Shown here in pieces: positions 1 through 8,283 of a stretch of 8,283 nt of DNA (within the stretch, counting starts at the first letter, position 1; each line of letters begins with the position of its first letter). Under the pieces are notes generated by a model. The model made no database searches. It saw only the letters and a program-made list of their open reading frames with translations, and was not told where the DNA came from. The position numbers and the translations under genes are program-made. The stretch is from Alphaproteobacteria bacterium (GTDB lineage: Bacteria; Pseudomonadota; Alphaproteobacteria; Kiloniellales; J153): contig RFLL01000378.1 of NCBI GenBank assembly GCA_003693905.1, positions 1 to 8,283 of the forward strand, read 5' to 3'.

Positions 1-1483
1 CGAAGGCGCACGGGCTTTCACCCCAGAGTTCATCGGGGCGCGCGACCACGGCGGCTTCCAGCACCGCCGGATGGCGGTACAGCACCTCCTCGATCTCGAG
101 GCTGGAGATGTTCTCGCCGCCGGAGATGATGATGTCCTTGGAGCGGTCCTTGACCTCGATGTAGCCGTCGGGGTGGCGCACCGCCAGATCACCGGTGCGG
201 AACCAGCCGTCGGCAAGGGCGGCCTGCGTAGCGGCCGGATTCTTGAGATAGCCTTTCATGACGGTGTTGCCGCGCAGCACGATCTCGCCCATCGTCGCGC
301 CGTCCGCTGGCACTTCGGTCAGGGTTGCGGGATCGGCGACGGTGGCGCCTTCCAAGGTCACGTAGCGCACGCCCTGGCGTGCCAGCTTTGCCGCGCGCGC
401 CCCGGTGTCGAGGCCGTCCCACGCCGGCTGCCAGGCGCACACGGTGGCCGGGCCGTAGCTTTCGGTCAGACCGTAGAGGTGGGTGACGCGGAAGCCGTTC
501 GCTTCCATCGCCTCGATGACCGCGCTCGGCGGTGCGGCGCCGCCGGTGGCGATTTCGACCGTATGATCGAAGCGCACCCTGGCGCTCTGCGGGGCCTGGG
601 CCAGCATGTTGAGCACGATCGGCGCGCCGCACATGTGGGTGACGCCGTGGGCGGCGATCAGCCGATAGACCGCCGCCGGCTCGACCTTGCGCAGGCATAC
701 GTGGGTGCCGCACGCCGCGCTCACCGCCCAAGTATAGGTCCAGCCGTTGCAGTGGAACATCGGCAGGGTCCACAGATAGACGCAATCGCGGCCGAGGCCG
801 AAGGTGATGAGATTGCCCATGGCGTTGAGATGAGCGCCGCGATGGCTGTAGACGACGCCCTTCGGGTTGCCGGTCGTTCCCGACGTATACAGCAGCGAAA
901 TCGACTGCCATTCGTCGGCGGGCTCGCCGCTGTCGGTATCCGGTGTCCCTTCGGCCAGAAAGTCCTCGTACTCGATCGCCCCCAACCGTTCGCCGGCGGC
1001 GGCTTCCTCGGGCCCGGCCATGGGATCATCGATGTCGATCACCAGTGGCGGGGTCTTGAGCCGCGCCAGCGCCGCCTTGATCGTCGGCGCCAGGGCACAG
1101 TCGGTGATCAGCGCCTTGGCTTCGCCGTGCTCCAGAATGAAGGCGATGGTCGCCGGGTCGAGACGGATGTTGAGCGCATTCAGGACCGCGCCGGCCATCG
1201 GGATGCCATAGTGGGCTTCCAGCGTCGCCGGCGTGTTGGGCGCCATCACCGCCACCGTATCGCCGCGCCCGATCCCGCGCCGGCGCAGGGCACTGGCGAG
1301 GCGGCGGGAGCGAGCATAGAGATCACGGTACGACAGCCGCTGCGTGCCGTGGATCACCGCCGTCTTGTCGGGCACGACGACGGCGGCGCGGCGCAGAAAG
1401 CTGAGCGGCGTCAGGGGGGCGCTGTTGGCAGCCCGGCGCTGAAGATCGCGTTCGAACATCGCATTGGGGTTCGCCGGCTCCAC
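1..1483 (-). CDS. Acyl-CoA synthetase (AMP-dependent ligase family), C-terminus cut by window edge
   Basis: The protein activates a carboxylic acid with ATP to an acyl-adenylate and then transfers it to CoA; it is probably cytosolic. About 494 residues are present of a usual 540 or so. The order of motifs is typical of the family. An N-terminal PLTPLSFL segment is followed by the phosphate-binding loop TSGTTGNPKG near residues 200-209. YLWTLPMFHCNGW follows, then GLTES near 338-342, a TGD near 430, and KDRSKDIIISGGENIS near 445-460. The last residues seen are LWGESPCAF, so the C-terminal lid with the catalytic lysine lies outside the window. Overall it resembles the acyl-CoA synthetases related to medium-chain and methylmercaptopropionate (DmdB-like) ligases, but the substrate cannot be read from the sequence. 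I chose the GTG at 1483 because an AAAGGAGG lies 7 bases upstream; the in-frame ATG at 1459 lacks such a site. The gene is divergent from the thioredoxin-fold gene. Confidence 0.93.
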   Translation of the reverse strand, partial: MEPANPNAMFERDLQRRAANSAPLTPLSFLRRAAVVVPDKTAVIHGTQRLSYRDLYARSRRLASALRRRGIGRGDTVAVMAPNTPATLEAHYGIPMAGAVLNALNIRLDPATIAFILEHGEAKALITDCALAPTIKAALARLKTPPLVIDIDDPMAGPEEAAAGERLGAIEYEDFLAEGTPDTDSGEPADEWQSISLLYTSGTTGNPKGVVYSHRGAHLNAMGNLITFGLGRDCVYLWTLPMFHCNGWTYTWAVSAACGTHVCLRKVEPAAVYRLIAAHGVTHMCGAPIVLNMLAQAPQSARVRFDHTVEIATGGAAPPSAVIEAMEANGFRVTHLYGLTESYGPATVCAWQPAWDGLDTGARAAKLARQGVRYVTLEGATVADPATLTEVPADGATMGEIVLRGNTVMKGYLKNPAATQAALADGWFRTGDLAVRHPDGYIEVKDRSKDIIISGGENISSLEIEEVLYRHPAVLEAAVVARPDELWGESPCAF

Positions 1484-1490
1484 TCTCCCG

Positions 1491-1498
1491 CCTCCTTT
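1491..1498 (-). promoter_or_regulatory. Strong ribosome binding site deciding a GTG start
   Basis: On the minus strand AAAGGAGG is followed by 7 bases and then GTG at 1483-1481. This is the strongest Shine-Dalgarno match seen in the window and sets the start of the acyl-CoA synthetase eight codons upstream of the first ATG. Confidence 0.75.
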
Positions 1499-1529
1499 GT
1501 CCGCCGTCTCGCATTTCAACTCGACACCA

Positions 1530-1554
1530 CGACCGCTCCGCGCGGGAGCGGTCG
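1530..1554. repeat. Perfect inverted repeat upstream of the acyl-CoA synthetase
   Basis: Arms CGACCGCTCC (1530-1539) and GGAGCGGTCG (1545-1554) pair perfectly over 10 bp around the 5-base centre GCGCG. It lies 46 bases upstream of the ligase GTG and about 150 bases upstream of the divergent gene's ATG. There is no T-run on either side. It could be an operator for a dimeric repressor or a hairpin in the ligase leader RNA. I could not place a convincing sigma70 promoter in this very GC-rich region, so its position relative to transcription starts is unknown. Confidence 0.55.
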
Positions 1555-1661
1555 CCGCGGCGCCTGGAATGCGCTATGGTTGGGCCCCTGCCGGCACGGG
1601 GTCAAGCCCCCACGCCCGTGCATGCCGCCGGGCCGGACTGCGCGTTGCGGCGATACCGCAG

Positions 1662-1687
1662 GCCCACGCGATCACGGGCGCGTGGGC
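1662..1687 (+). repeat. Perfect 9-bp inverted repeat abutting a ribosome binding site
   Basis: Arms GCCCACGCG (1662-1670) and CGCGTGGGC (1679-1687) pair perfectly around the 8-base loop ATCACGGG. The right arm ends one base before the GGAAAGGA ribosome binding site of the thioredoxin-fold gene. If transcribed it would form a stable 5' UTR hairpin just upstream of the ribosome landing site. As DNA it could equally be an operator. Confidence 0.55.
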
Positions 1688-1695
1688 GGAAAGGA
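1688..1695 (+). promoter_or_regulatory. Ribosome binding site of the DsbA-family gene
   Basis: GGAAAGGA is followed by the 5 bases CGACC and then ATG at 1701. It supports the start at 1701 against the longer open frame that continues upstream to 1464. That extension is low-complexity and resembles no N-terminus of this family. Confidence 0.6.
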
Positions 1696-1700
1696 CGACC

Positions 1701-2375
1701 ATGATACTCGACATTTTCTCCGACACCATCTGCCCATGGTGTTTCATCGGCAAGCGGCGCCTGGAGCGGGCCCTGCGCGAACGGCCTCAGCCGGGATTGC
1801 ACATCCGTTGGCGTGCCTTCCAGCTCAACCCCGACATGCCGCCCGAGGGCATGGATCGCCAGCGCTATCTGGAGCTCAAGTTCGGGGGCGCGGCCAACGC
1901 CAAGGCGGTCTATGACCAGGTCCGCGCAGCCGGCGAAAGCGAAGGCATCCCGTTCGCGTTCGAGCGCATTGCGCGGACACCGAACACGGTCGATTCCCAC
2001 CGCCTGATCCGCTTTGCCGAGCGCCTCGGCCGCCAGGACGATGTCGTCGAGGCGCTGTTCACGGCCTATTTCCTGAACGGTAAGGACATCGGCGACCGCG
2101 ACGTGCTGACCACCGTCGCCGCATCGGCCGGGCTGAACGCCGACGAGGTTCACGCCTTTCTCGCCAGCGATGCCGAGGTCGAAGGCGTTCGCGCCGAGGA
2201 TGCGACGGCACGTCGGGCCGGAATCAACGGCGTGCCCTGCTTCGTCTTCAACGGCGCGTACGCGCTGGCCGGTGCCCACCCGCCGGAGGTCCTGTTTCAA
2301 CTGTTCGACCTCGCCCATCAGGGCGGCGACAGCGCCGAAGCGGTGTCGCCGCCGTCCGGCCAGGCTGCTTCGTAG
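1701..2375 (+). CDS. DsbA family oxidoreductase, FrnE-like thioredoxin-fold protein
   Basis: A complete 224-residue protein of the DsbA/2-hydroxychromene-2-carboxylate isomerase superfamily, closest in appearance to the FrnE branch. The thioredoxin motif CPWC lies at residues 11-14 after a short beta strand (ILDIFSDTI). A helical insertion follows, with the typical VDSHRLIRFAERLGRQ segment near residues 95-110. The fold closes with GINGVPCFVFNG, which carries the cis-proline loop opposite the active site. The FrnE-type KRRLERAL and FQLNPDMPPEGM segments are present. No signal peptide is visible, so it should act in the cytoplasm, probably as a dithiol/disulfide oxidoreductase or isomerase; the in vivo substrate is unknown. 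The retained CxxC favours FrnE over true chromene isomerases, which often lack the second cysteine. It is convergent with mfd, the two stop codons being 9 bases apart. Confidence 0.92.
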   Translation: MILDIFSDTICPWCFIGKRRLERALRERPQPGLHIRWRAFQLNPDMPPEGMDRQRYLELKFGGAANAKAVYDQVRAAGESEGIPFAFERIARTPNTVDSHRLIRFAERLGRQDDVVEALFTAYFLNGKDIGDRDVLTTVAASAGLNADEVHAFLASDAEVEGVRAEDATARRAGINGVPCFVFNGAYALAGAHPPEVLFQLFDLAHQGGDSAEAVSPPSGQAAS

Positions 2376-2384
2376 GCGCCTTGC

Positions 2385-2389
<5 letters not shown>
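2371..2389. terminator. Short hairpin spanning both stop codons of convergent genes, possible bidirectional terminator
   Basis: CGTAGGC (2371-2377) and GCCTACG (2383-2389) pair perfectly over 7 bp around the loop GCCTT. The TAG stop of the DsbA-family gene lies in the left arm and the TAG stop of mfd, read on the other strand, lies in the right arm at the mirror position. No U-tract follows on either strand, so intrinsic termination would be weak. The role as terminator is inferred from position; the pairing is read directly. Confidence 0.4.
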
Positions 2390-5861
<3,472 letters not shown>

Positions 5862-5863
5862 GG

Positions 5864-6136
5864 TCAGAAACGTTCCGATGGCCGATGAAAGGCGCGCAGG
5901 CGCCGAAACAGATCATGGTCGTAGGCCGGTGGCGGCGTGCCGTGGCCGGTCACCCAGGAATAGAGGATCGGCTCGGGCACCTCGATCAGGGCTTCCAGAC
6001 GGTCCAGGTCCCGGGCATCCATCGTCGCCAGCGCCGCGTCGACAAAGCGACCGAGCAGCAGGTCGAGCTCTCTGGTCCCGCGATGCCAGCAGCGGTATCG
6101 CAGACGTTTGCGCCGGATGTCGAGATCGTCATTCAC
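5864..6136 (-). CDS. sdhE: FAD assembly factor SdhE (succinate dehydrogenase flavinylation factor)
   Basis: A 90-residue protein, the usual family length. SdhE helps attach FAD covalently to the flavoprotein subunit SdhA (and FrdA where present) in the cytoplasm. The diagnostic RGxxE motif is present as RGTRE at residues 19-23, inside the conserved run RRKRLRYRCWHRGTRELDLLLGRF split over residues 8-31. The later EALIEVPEPILYSWVTG and LRRLRAFH segments are also typical. I chose the GTG at 6136 because the protein then begins with the family-like NDDLDIRRKRL. The frame stays open upstream to an ATG at 6286, but that 50-residue extension has no family resemblance and overlaps the predicted promoter. 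No clear Shine-Dalgarno sequence precedes the GTG. It is the first gene of a unit with mfd, TGA and GTG being separated by only CC. Confidence 0.93.
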   Translation of the reverse strand: MNDDLDIRRKRLRYRCWHRGTRELDLLLGRFVDAALATMDARDLDRLEALIEVPEPILYSWVTGHGTPPPAYDHDLFRRLRAFHRPSERF

Positions 6137-6202
6137 GGGATTTACGTTCGGTGCTGGTGCGGCGGTCGTCTTGCTCGTCGCGCGGTTGGTCCTGATGGCA
6201 GA

Positions 6203-6231
6203 GATATAGGGTCTGGTCCTCCATCTGTCAG
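6203..6231 (-). promoter_or_regulatory. Sigma70-like promoter of sdhE-mfd
   Basis: On the minus strand CTGACA (6231-6226) matches TTGACA at five of six bases. After a 17-base spacer TATATC (6208-6203) matches TATAAT at four of six. The expected start near 6196 gives a leader of about 60 bases before the sdhE GTG. It is the best promoter-like match facing sdhE in this region. No site was tested. Confidence 0.5.
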
Positions 6232-6287
6232 CCGCCGCGAGCGATAACCTCCCCGCGGCCCCGATGCAAGTCTGGCCCCTTTTCACC

Positions 6288-6345
6288 GACTGATTTACTC
6301 TTCATCACGTTTGAGCAGAAACAATCTTCCTCATGCTGTAATGCA
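6288..6345 (+). promoter_or_regulatory. AT-richer segment, likely promoter region of the DUF4197 gene
   Basis: This stretch is clearly poorer in GC than everything around it, as expected for a promoter in a GC-rich genome. TGTAAT at 6337-6342 matches TATAAT at five of six bases. The only -35-like hexamer, TTGAGC at 6311-6316, is 20 bases away, which is longer than ideal. A start near 6349 would leave the ATG at 6351 practically leaderless and favours initiation at 6369. Two loosely repeated pieces (6298-6307 and 6324-6333, 8 of 10 bases alike) are also present and may be chance. Confidence 0.3.
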
Positions 6346-6368
6346 CTGGAATGAAAGGTCACGCTCGC

Positions 6369-7178
6369 ATGTTCCTCGCCTTCCTGCCACGGGGTCGGCC
6401 CTGCGCCTACGCCCGCCGTCACCGCATCCGGCTTGCAATCCGTGCGATCTGTGCCTGTGCCCTGCTGGTCGCCGCATCGTCTCCTGCCGCCGTCGCGCAG
6501 GGCGGGTTTCTGGACAAGGCGCGCGAGGCACTGGGCGGACTCGGCAGGATCGCCCCCGGTCCCGACACGGCCACGCCGGACGTGGAGGAAATCGCCGCCG
6601 GTCTGCGCGAAGCCCTGCGCATCGGTGCCGAACGGGTGGTCGCACAGGTGGGCACGCTGGACGGCTTCAACGCCGACCCGCAGATTCACATCCCTCTGCC
6701 CGGGGCGCTGAAGGACGTGCAGTCGGTGCTGCGCCGGATCGGCATGGCCAGCCTGGCCGACGATCTTGAGTTGCGTCTCAATCGCGCCGCCGAAGCTGCG
6801 GCTCCGCAGGCCAGGGCCCTGTTCTTCGATGCTATCGGGACCATGACCCTGGAGGATGCGCGCAAGATTCTGGACGGACCCGACGACGCCGCGACCCGGT
6901 ACTTCAAGAGCCGGATGTCGGCACCGCTGGCCGAGCGGATGACGCCGATCGTCGACGACAGCCTGGCGGACGTCGGCGCGATCAGGTCCTATGACGCGAT
7001 GATGGGCCGCTATCGGGCCGTTCCCTTCGTCCCCGACGTCAAGGCGGACCTGACGTCCTACGTCGTGGAGAAGGCGCTGGACGGCATCTTCTTCTACATC
7101 GCCCGCGAAGAGGCGGCGATCCGCAACGATCCGGCACGGCGCACCAGCGCGCTGCTGCGCCGCGTCTTCGGCACCTGA
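6369..7178 (+). CDS. DUF4197 family exported protein, function unknown
   Basis: A 269-residue protein that I recognise as DUF4197, a family without an assigned function. The N-terminus has an arginine-rich stretch (YARRHRIRLAIR), a hydrophobic core (ALLVAASSPAA) and a likely signal peptidase I site AVA-Q after residue 43, so the mature protein of about 226 residues should be periplasmic. No lipobox fits, although two cysteines lie in the hydrophobic region. Family-like segments are LREALRIG near 79-86, DGFNADPQIHIPLPG near 98-112, TLEDARKIL near 160-168, ATRYF, and YVVEKALDGIFFY near 231-243. The mature part is mostly helical by eye. I favour the ATG at 6369, which has GAAAGG 10 bases upstream; the in-frame ATG at 6351 is possible but has only a GGA directly touching it. 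It lies upstream of recG, in the same direction, with a 99-base gap, and divergent from sdhE-mfd. Confidence 0.88.
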   Translation: MFLAFLPRGRPCAYARRHRIRLAIRAICACALLVAASSPAAVAQGGFLDKAREALGGLGRIAPGPDTATPDVEEIAAGLREALRIGAERVVAQVGTLDGFNADPQIHIPLPGALKDVQSVLRRIGMASLADDLELRLNRAAEAAAPQARALFFDAIGTMTLEDARKILDGPDDAATRYFKSRMSAPLAERMTPIVDDSLADVGAIRSYDAMMGRYRAVPFVPDVKADLTSYVVEKALDGIFFYIAREEAAIRNDPARRTSALLRRVFGT

Positions 7179-7196
7179 TCCCGGCTCCTGGTACCC

Positions 7197-7225
7197 GCGA
7201 CAGCATCACCCGGGCACGCTATAAC
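7197..7225 (+). promoter_or_regulatory. Sigma70-like promoter of recG
   Basis: GCGACA (7197-7202) matches TTGACA at four of six bases; a 17-base spacer leads to TATAAC (7220-7225), five of six to TATAAT. Transcription would begin near 7232, about 46 bases before the recG start. This suggests that recG has its own promoter and need not depend on the DUF4197 gene upstream. Confidence 0.5.
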
Positions 7226-7266
7226 CGAAGCGCCCGAACGTTGTCCCGTTGAACGCCCGGAGCGGC

Positions 7267-7273
7267 GGAGAGG
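7267..7273 (+). promoter_or_regulatory. Ribosome binding site deciding a TTG start of recG
   Basis: GGAGAGG precedes the TTG at 7278, with the GGAG core 7 bases from it. No in-frame ATG or GTG lies within a few dozen bases on either side, and the resulting N-terminus RPQILFPLFAPVT matches how alphaproteobacterial RecG proteins begin. Confidence 0.6.
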
Positions 7274-7277
7274 CCCG

Positions 7278-8283
7278 TTGCGCCCGCAAATTCTGTTCCC
7301 GCTGTTCGCACCGGTGACGGTTCTGCCCGGTGTCGGAACGCGTATCGCCAAGCTGATCGAGCGCCTCGCCGGCCCGCGCGTGGTCGACCTGTGCTGGCAT
7401 CTGCCGAGCGGCCTGATCGACCGGCGCTACACCCCGAAGATCGCACAGGCCGAGATCGGCCGCATCGCGACGCTGACGGTGACGGTCGTGGCGCATCGCC
7501 CGTCGCCCGGCCCGCGGCGCCCCTACCGCATCCTGTGCCGCGACGAGACCGGCGAAATCGAACTGGTCTTCTTCCACGCCAAGCCGGACTACCTGGCCAA
7601 GGTACTGCCCGAAGGAAGCCGGCGCGCGGTCAGCGGCAAGGTGGAATCGTTCGGCGGTCATCTGCAGATGACCCATCCGGATCACATCGCCCCGGCCGAG
7701 GATCTGGCCAGACTGACGACGGTGGAGCCGGTCTATCCCCTGACCGCGGGGTTGACCCTGAAGCCCTTGGTCAAGGCCGTGCGTGGGGCCCTGGCGCGCG
7801 CACCCGAACTGCCCGAATGGCTGGACCCGGCCTTGCGCGAACGCCACGGCTGGCTCGGCTGGCGGGCGGCGCTCATGGCCGCCCATGCTCCGACGCGCAT
7901 GGAGGATCTGTCGCCGAGCGCGCCGGCGCGGGCACGTCTGGCCTATGACGAGCTGCTGGCCAATCAACTGGCGCTTGCCCTGGTGCGCCGTCAGCAGCGG
8001 GCGCAGCGCGGCCGAGCCTTGCGCAGCGACGGGCGCTTGCGGGCCAAGGCTCTGGCCACCCTGCCGTTTCGTCTGACCCGCTCGCAGGAGCAGGCGGTGA
8101 GCGAAATACTCGGCGACATGGCCCACGAAACCCGCATGTTGCGCCTGCTTCAGGGCGACGTCGGCAGTGGCAAGACCGTCGTCGCCTTGCTGGCGATGCT
8201 GAACGCGGTCGAGGCCGGAGCTCAGGCGGCGCTGATGGCACCGACGGAGATTCTGGCCCGGCAGCATTTCCAGACCATCGCCC
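7278..8283 (+). CDS. recG: ATP-dependent DNA helicase RecG, N-terminal half
   Basis: RecG is a branch-specific DNA translocase that reverses stalled replication forks and processes Holliday junctions and R-loops. The first 335 residues are present of roughly 690; the rest lies beyond the window. The N-terminus RPQILFPLFAPVTVLPGVGTRIAKLIERL is read in two parts, a helical lead and a helix-hairpin-helix-like PGVG. The OB-fold wedge follows at about 50-140, with RDETGEIELVFFHAK and VSGKVESFGGHLQMTHPDHI. The helicase motor begins with LTRSQEQAV at 266-274, Walker A GDVGSGKT at 293-300 and motif Ia MAPTEILARQHF at 320-331, where the window ends. The start is a TTG with a good ribosome binding site. 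A separate sigma70-like promoter lies just upstream. Nothing is broken in the visible part. Confidence 0.96.
   Translation, partial: MRPQILFPLFAPVTVLPGVGTRIAKLIERLAGPRVVDLCWHLPSGLIDRRYTPKIAQAEIGRIATLTVTVVAHRPSPGPRRPYRILCRDETGEIELVFFHAKPDYLAKVLPEGSRRAVSGKVESFGGHLQMTHPDHIAPAEDLARLTTVEPVYPLTAGLTLKPLVKAVRGALARAPELPEWLDPALRERHGWLGWRAALMAAHAPTRMEDLSPSAPARARLAYDELLANQLALALVRRQQRAQRGRALRSDGRLRAKALATLPFRLTRSQEQAVSEILGDMAHETRMLRLLQGDVGSGKTVVALLAMLNAVEAGAQAALMAPTEILARQHFQTIA

Noticed and set aside
1464..1700. N-terminal extension of the DsbA-family protein in the open plus-strand frame
   Set aside because: The extension has no family resemblance, crosses the intergenic hairpins, and the start at 1701 has a good ribosome site directly before the typical first beta strand.
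71..1915. A 614-codon open frame on the plus strand
   Set aside because: It runs antisense through the acyl-CoA synthetase and then out of frame into the DsbA-family gene. Its translation is rich in Arg, Ala, Gly and His with no recognisable domain; such long antisense frames are expected at this GC content.
6129..6224. A 31-codon reading frame overlapping the sdhE start by 8 bases, a possible upstream leader peptide
   Set aside because: Its ATG lies inside the spacer of the best promoter candidate, upstream of the expected transcription start, and it has no ribosome binding site.
6137..6286. Fifty-residue N-terminal extension of SdhE from the ATG at 6286
   Set aside because: SdhE proteins are about 90 residues; the extension has no resemblance to the family and covers the promoter-like elements.
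6272..6288. A sigma54-like TGGC...TTTTCACC upstream of the DUF4197 gene
   Set aside because: The GG is followed after 10 bases by CC where the invariant GC of the -12 element is required.
7206..8267. A 353-codon open frame on the minus strand opposite recG
   Set aside because: It is antisense to clear RecG motifs; its product is Gln/Arg/His-rich low complexity and resembles no known family.

Overview
This is an ordinary chromosomal stretch of a GC-rich bacterium, most likely an alphaproteobacterium and perhaps a member of the Rhodospirillales. The evidence is the very high GC content, the GC-biased third codon positions, and a repair/respiration locus in which recG stands close to and divergent from an sdhE-mfd pair. 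The proteins also read like alphaproteobacterial family members. The taxonomy is inferred from familiarity with these families, not from a database search.

Layout. (1) Positions 1-1483, minus strand: an acyl-CoA synthetase (AMP-forming ligase) whose C-terminus runs off the left edge. (2) 1484-1700: a divergent intergenic region with two perfect inverted repeats, one near the ligase start and one abutting the ribosome binding site of the next gene. (3) 1701-2375, plus strand: a DsbA/FrnE-type thioredoxin-fold protein with a CPWC active site. (4) 2371-2389: a small hairpin that spans the stop codons of two convergent genes. (5) 2385-6136, minus strand: a tight two-gene unit, sdhE (flavinylation factor of succinate dehydrogenase) followed two bases later by mfd (transcription-repair coupling factor, 1158 aa, complete). 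(6) 6137-6368: a divergent promoter region with a good sigma70-like promoter facing sdhE-mfd. (7) 6369-7178, plus strand: an exported protein of the DUF4197 family, function unknown. (8) 7179-7277: a short gap with a good sigma70-like promoter facing recG. (9) 7278-8283, plus strand: the N-terminal half of recG, cut by the right edge.

Functionally, the right two thirds is a DNA-maintenance neighbourhood. Mfd removes RNA polymerase stalled at lesions and recruits excision repair; RecG remodels forks and branched DNA. Their motor modules are homologous. SdhE is a housekeeping respiratory assembly factor that appears translationally coupled to mfd. The left third is metabolic or redox: a fatty or short-chain acid activating ligase and a disulfide/isomerase-type enzyme.

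Four of the six genes appear to start at GTG or TTG. I saw no tRNA, rRNA, CRISPR array, insertion sequence, phage gene or attachment site. I found no convincing previously undescribed system. The most interesting items are the hairpins at gene borders, the sdhE-mfd coupling and the uncharacterised DUF4197 gene lodged between recG and sdhE-mfd.
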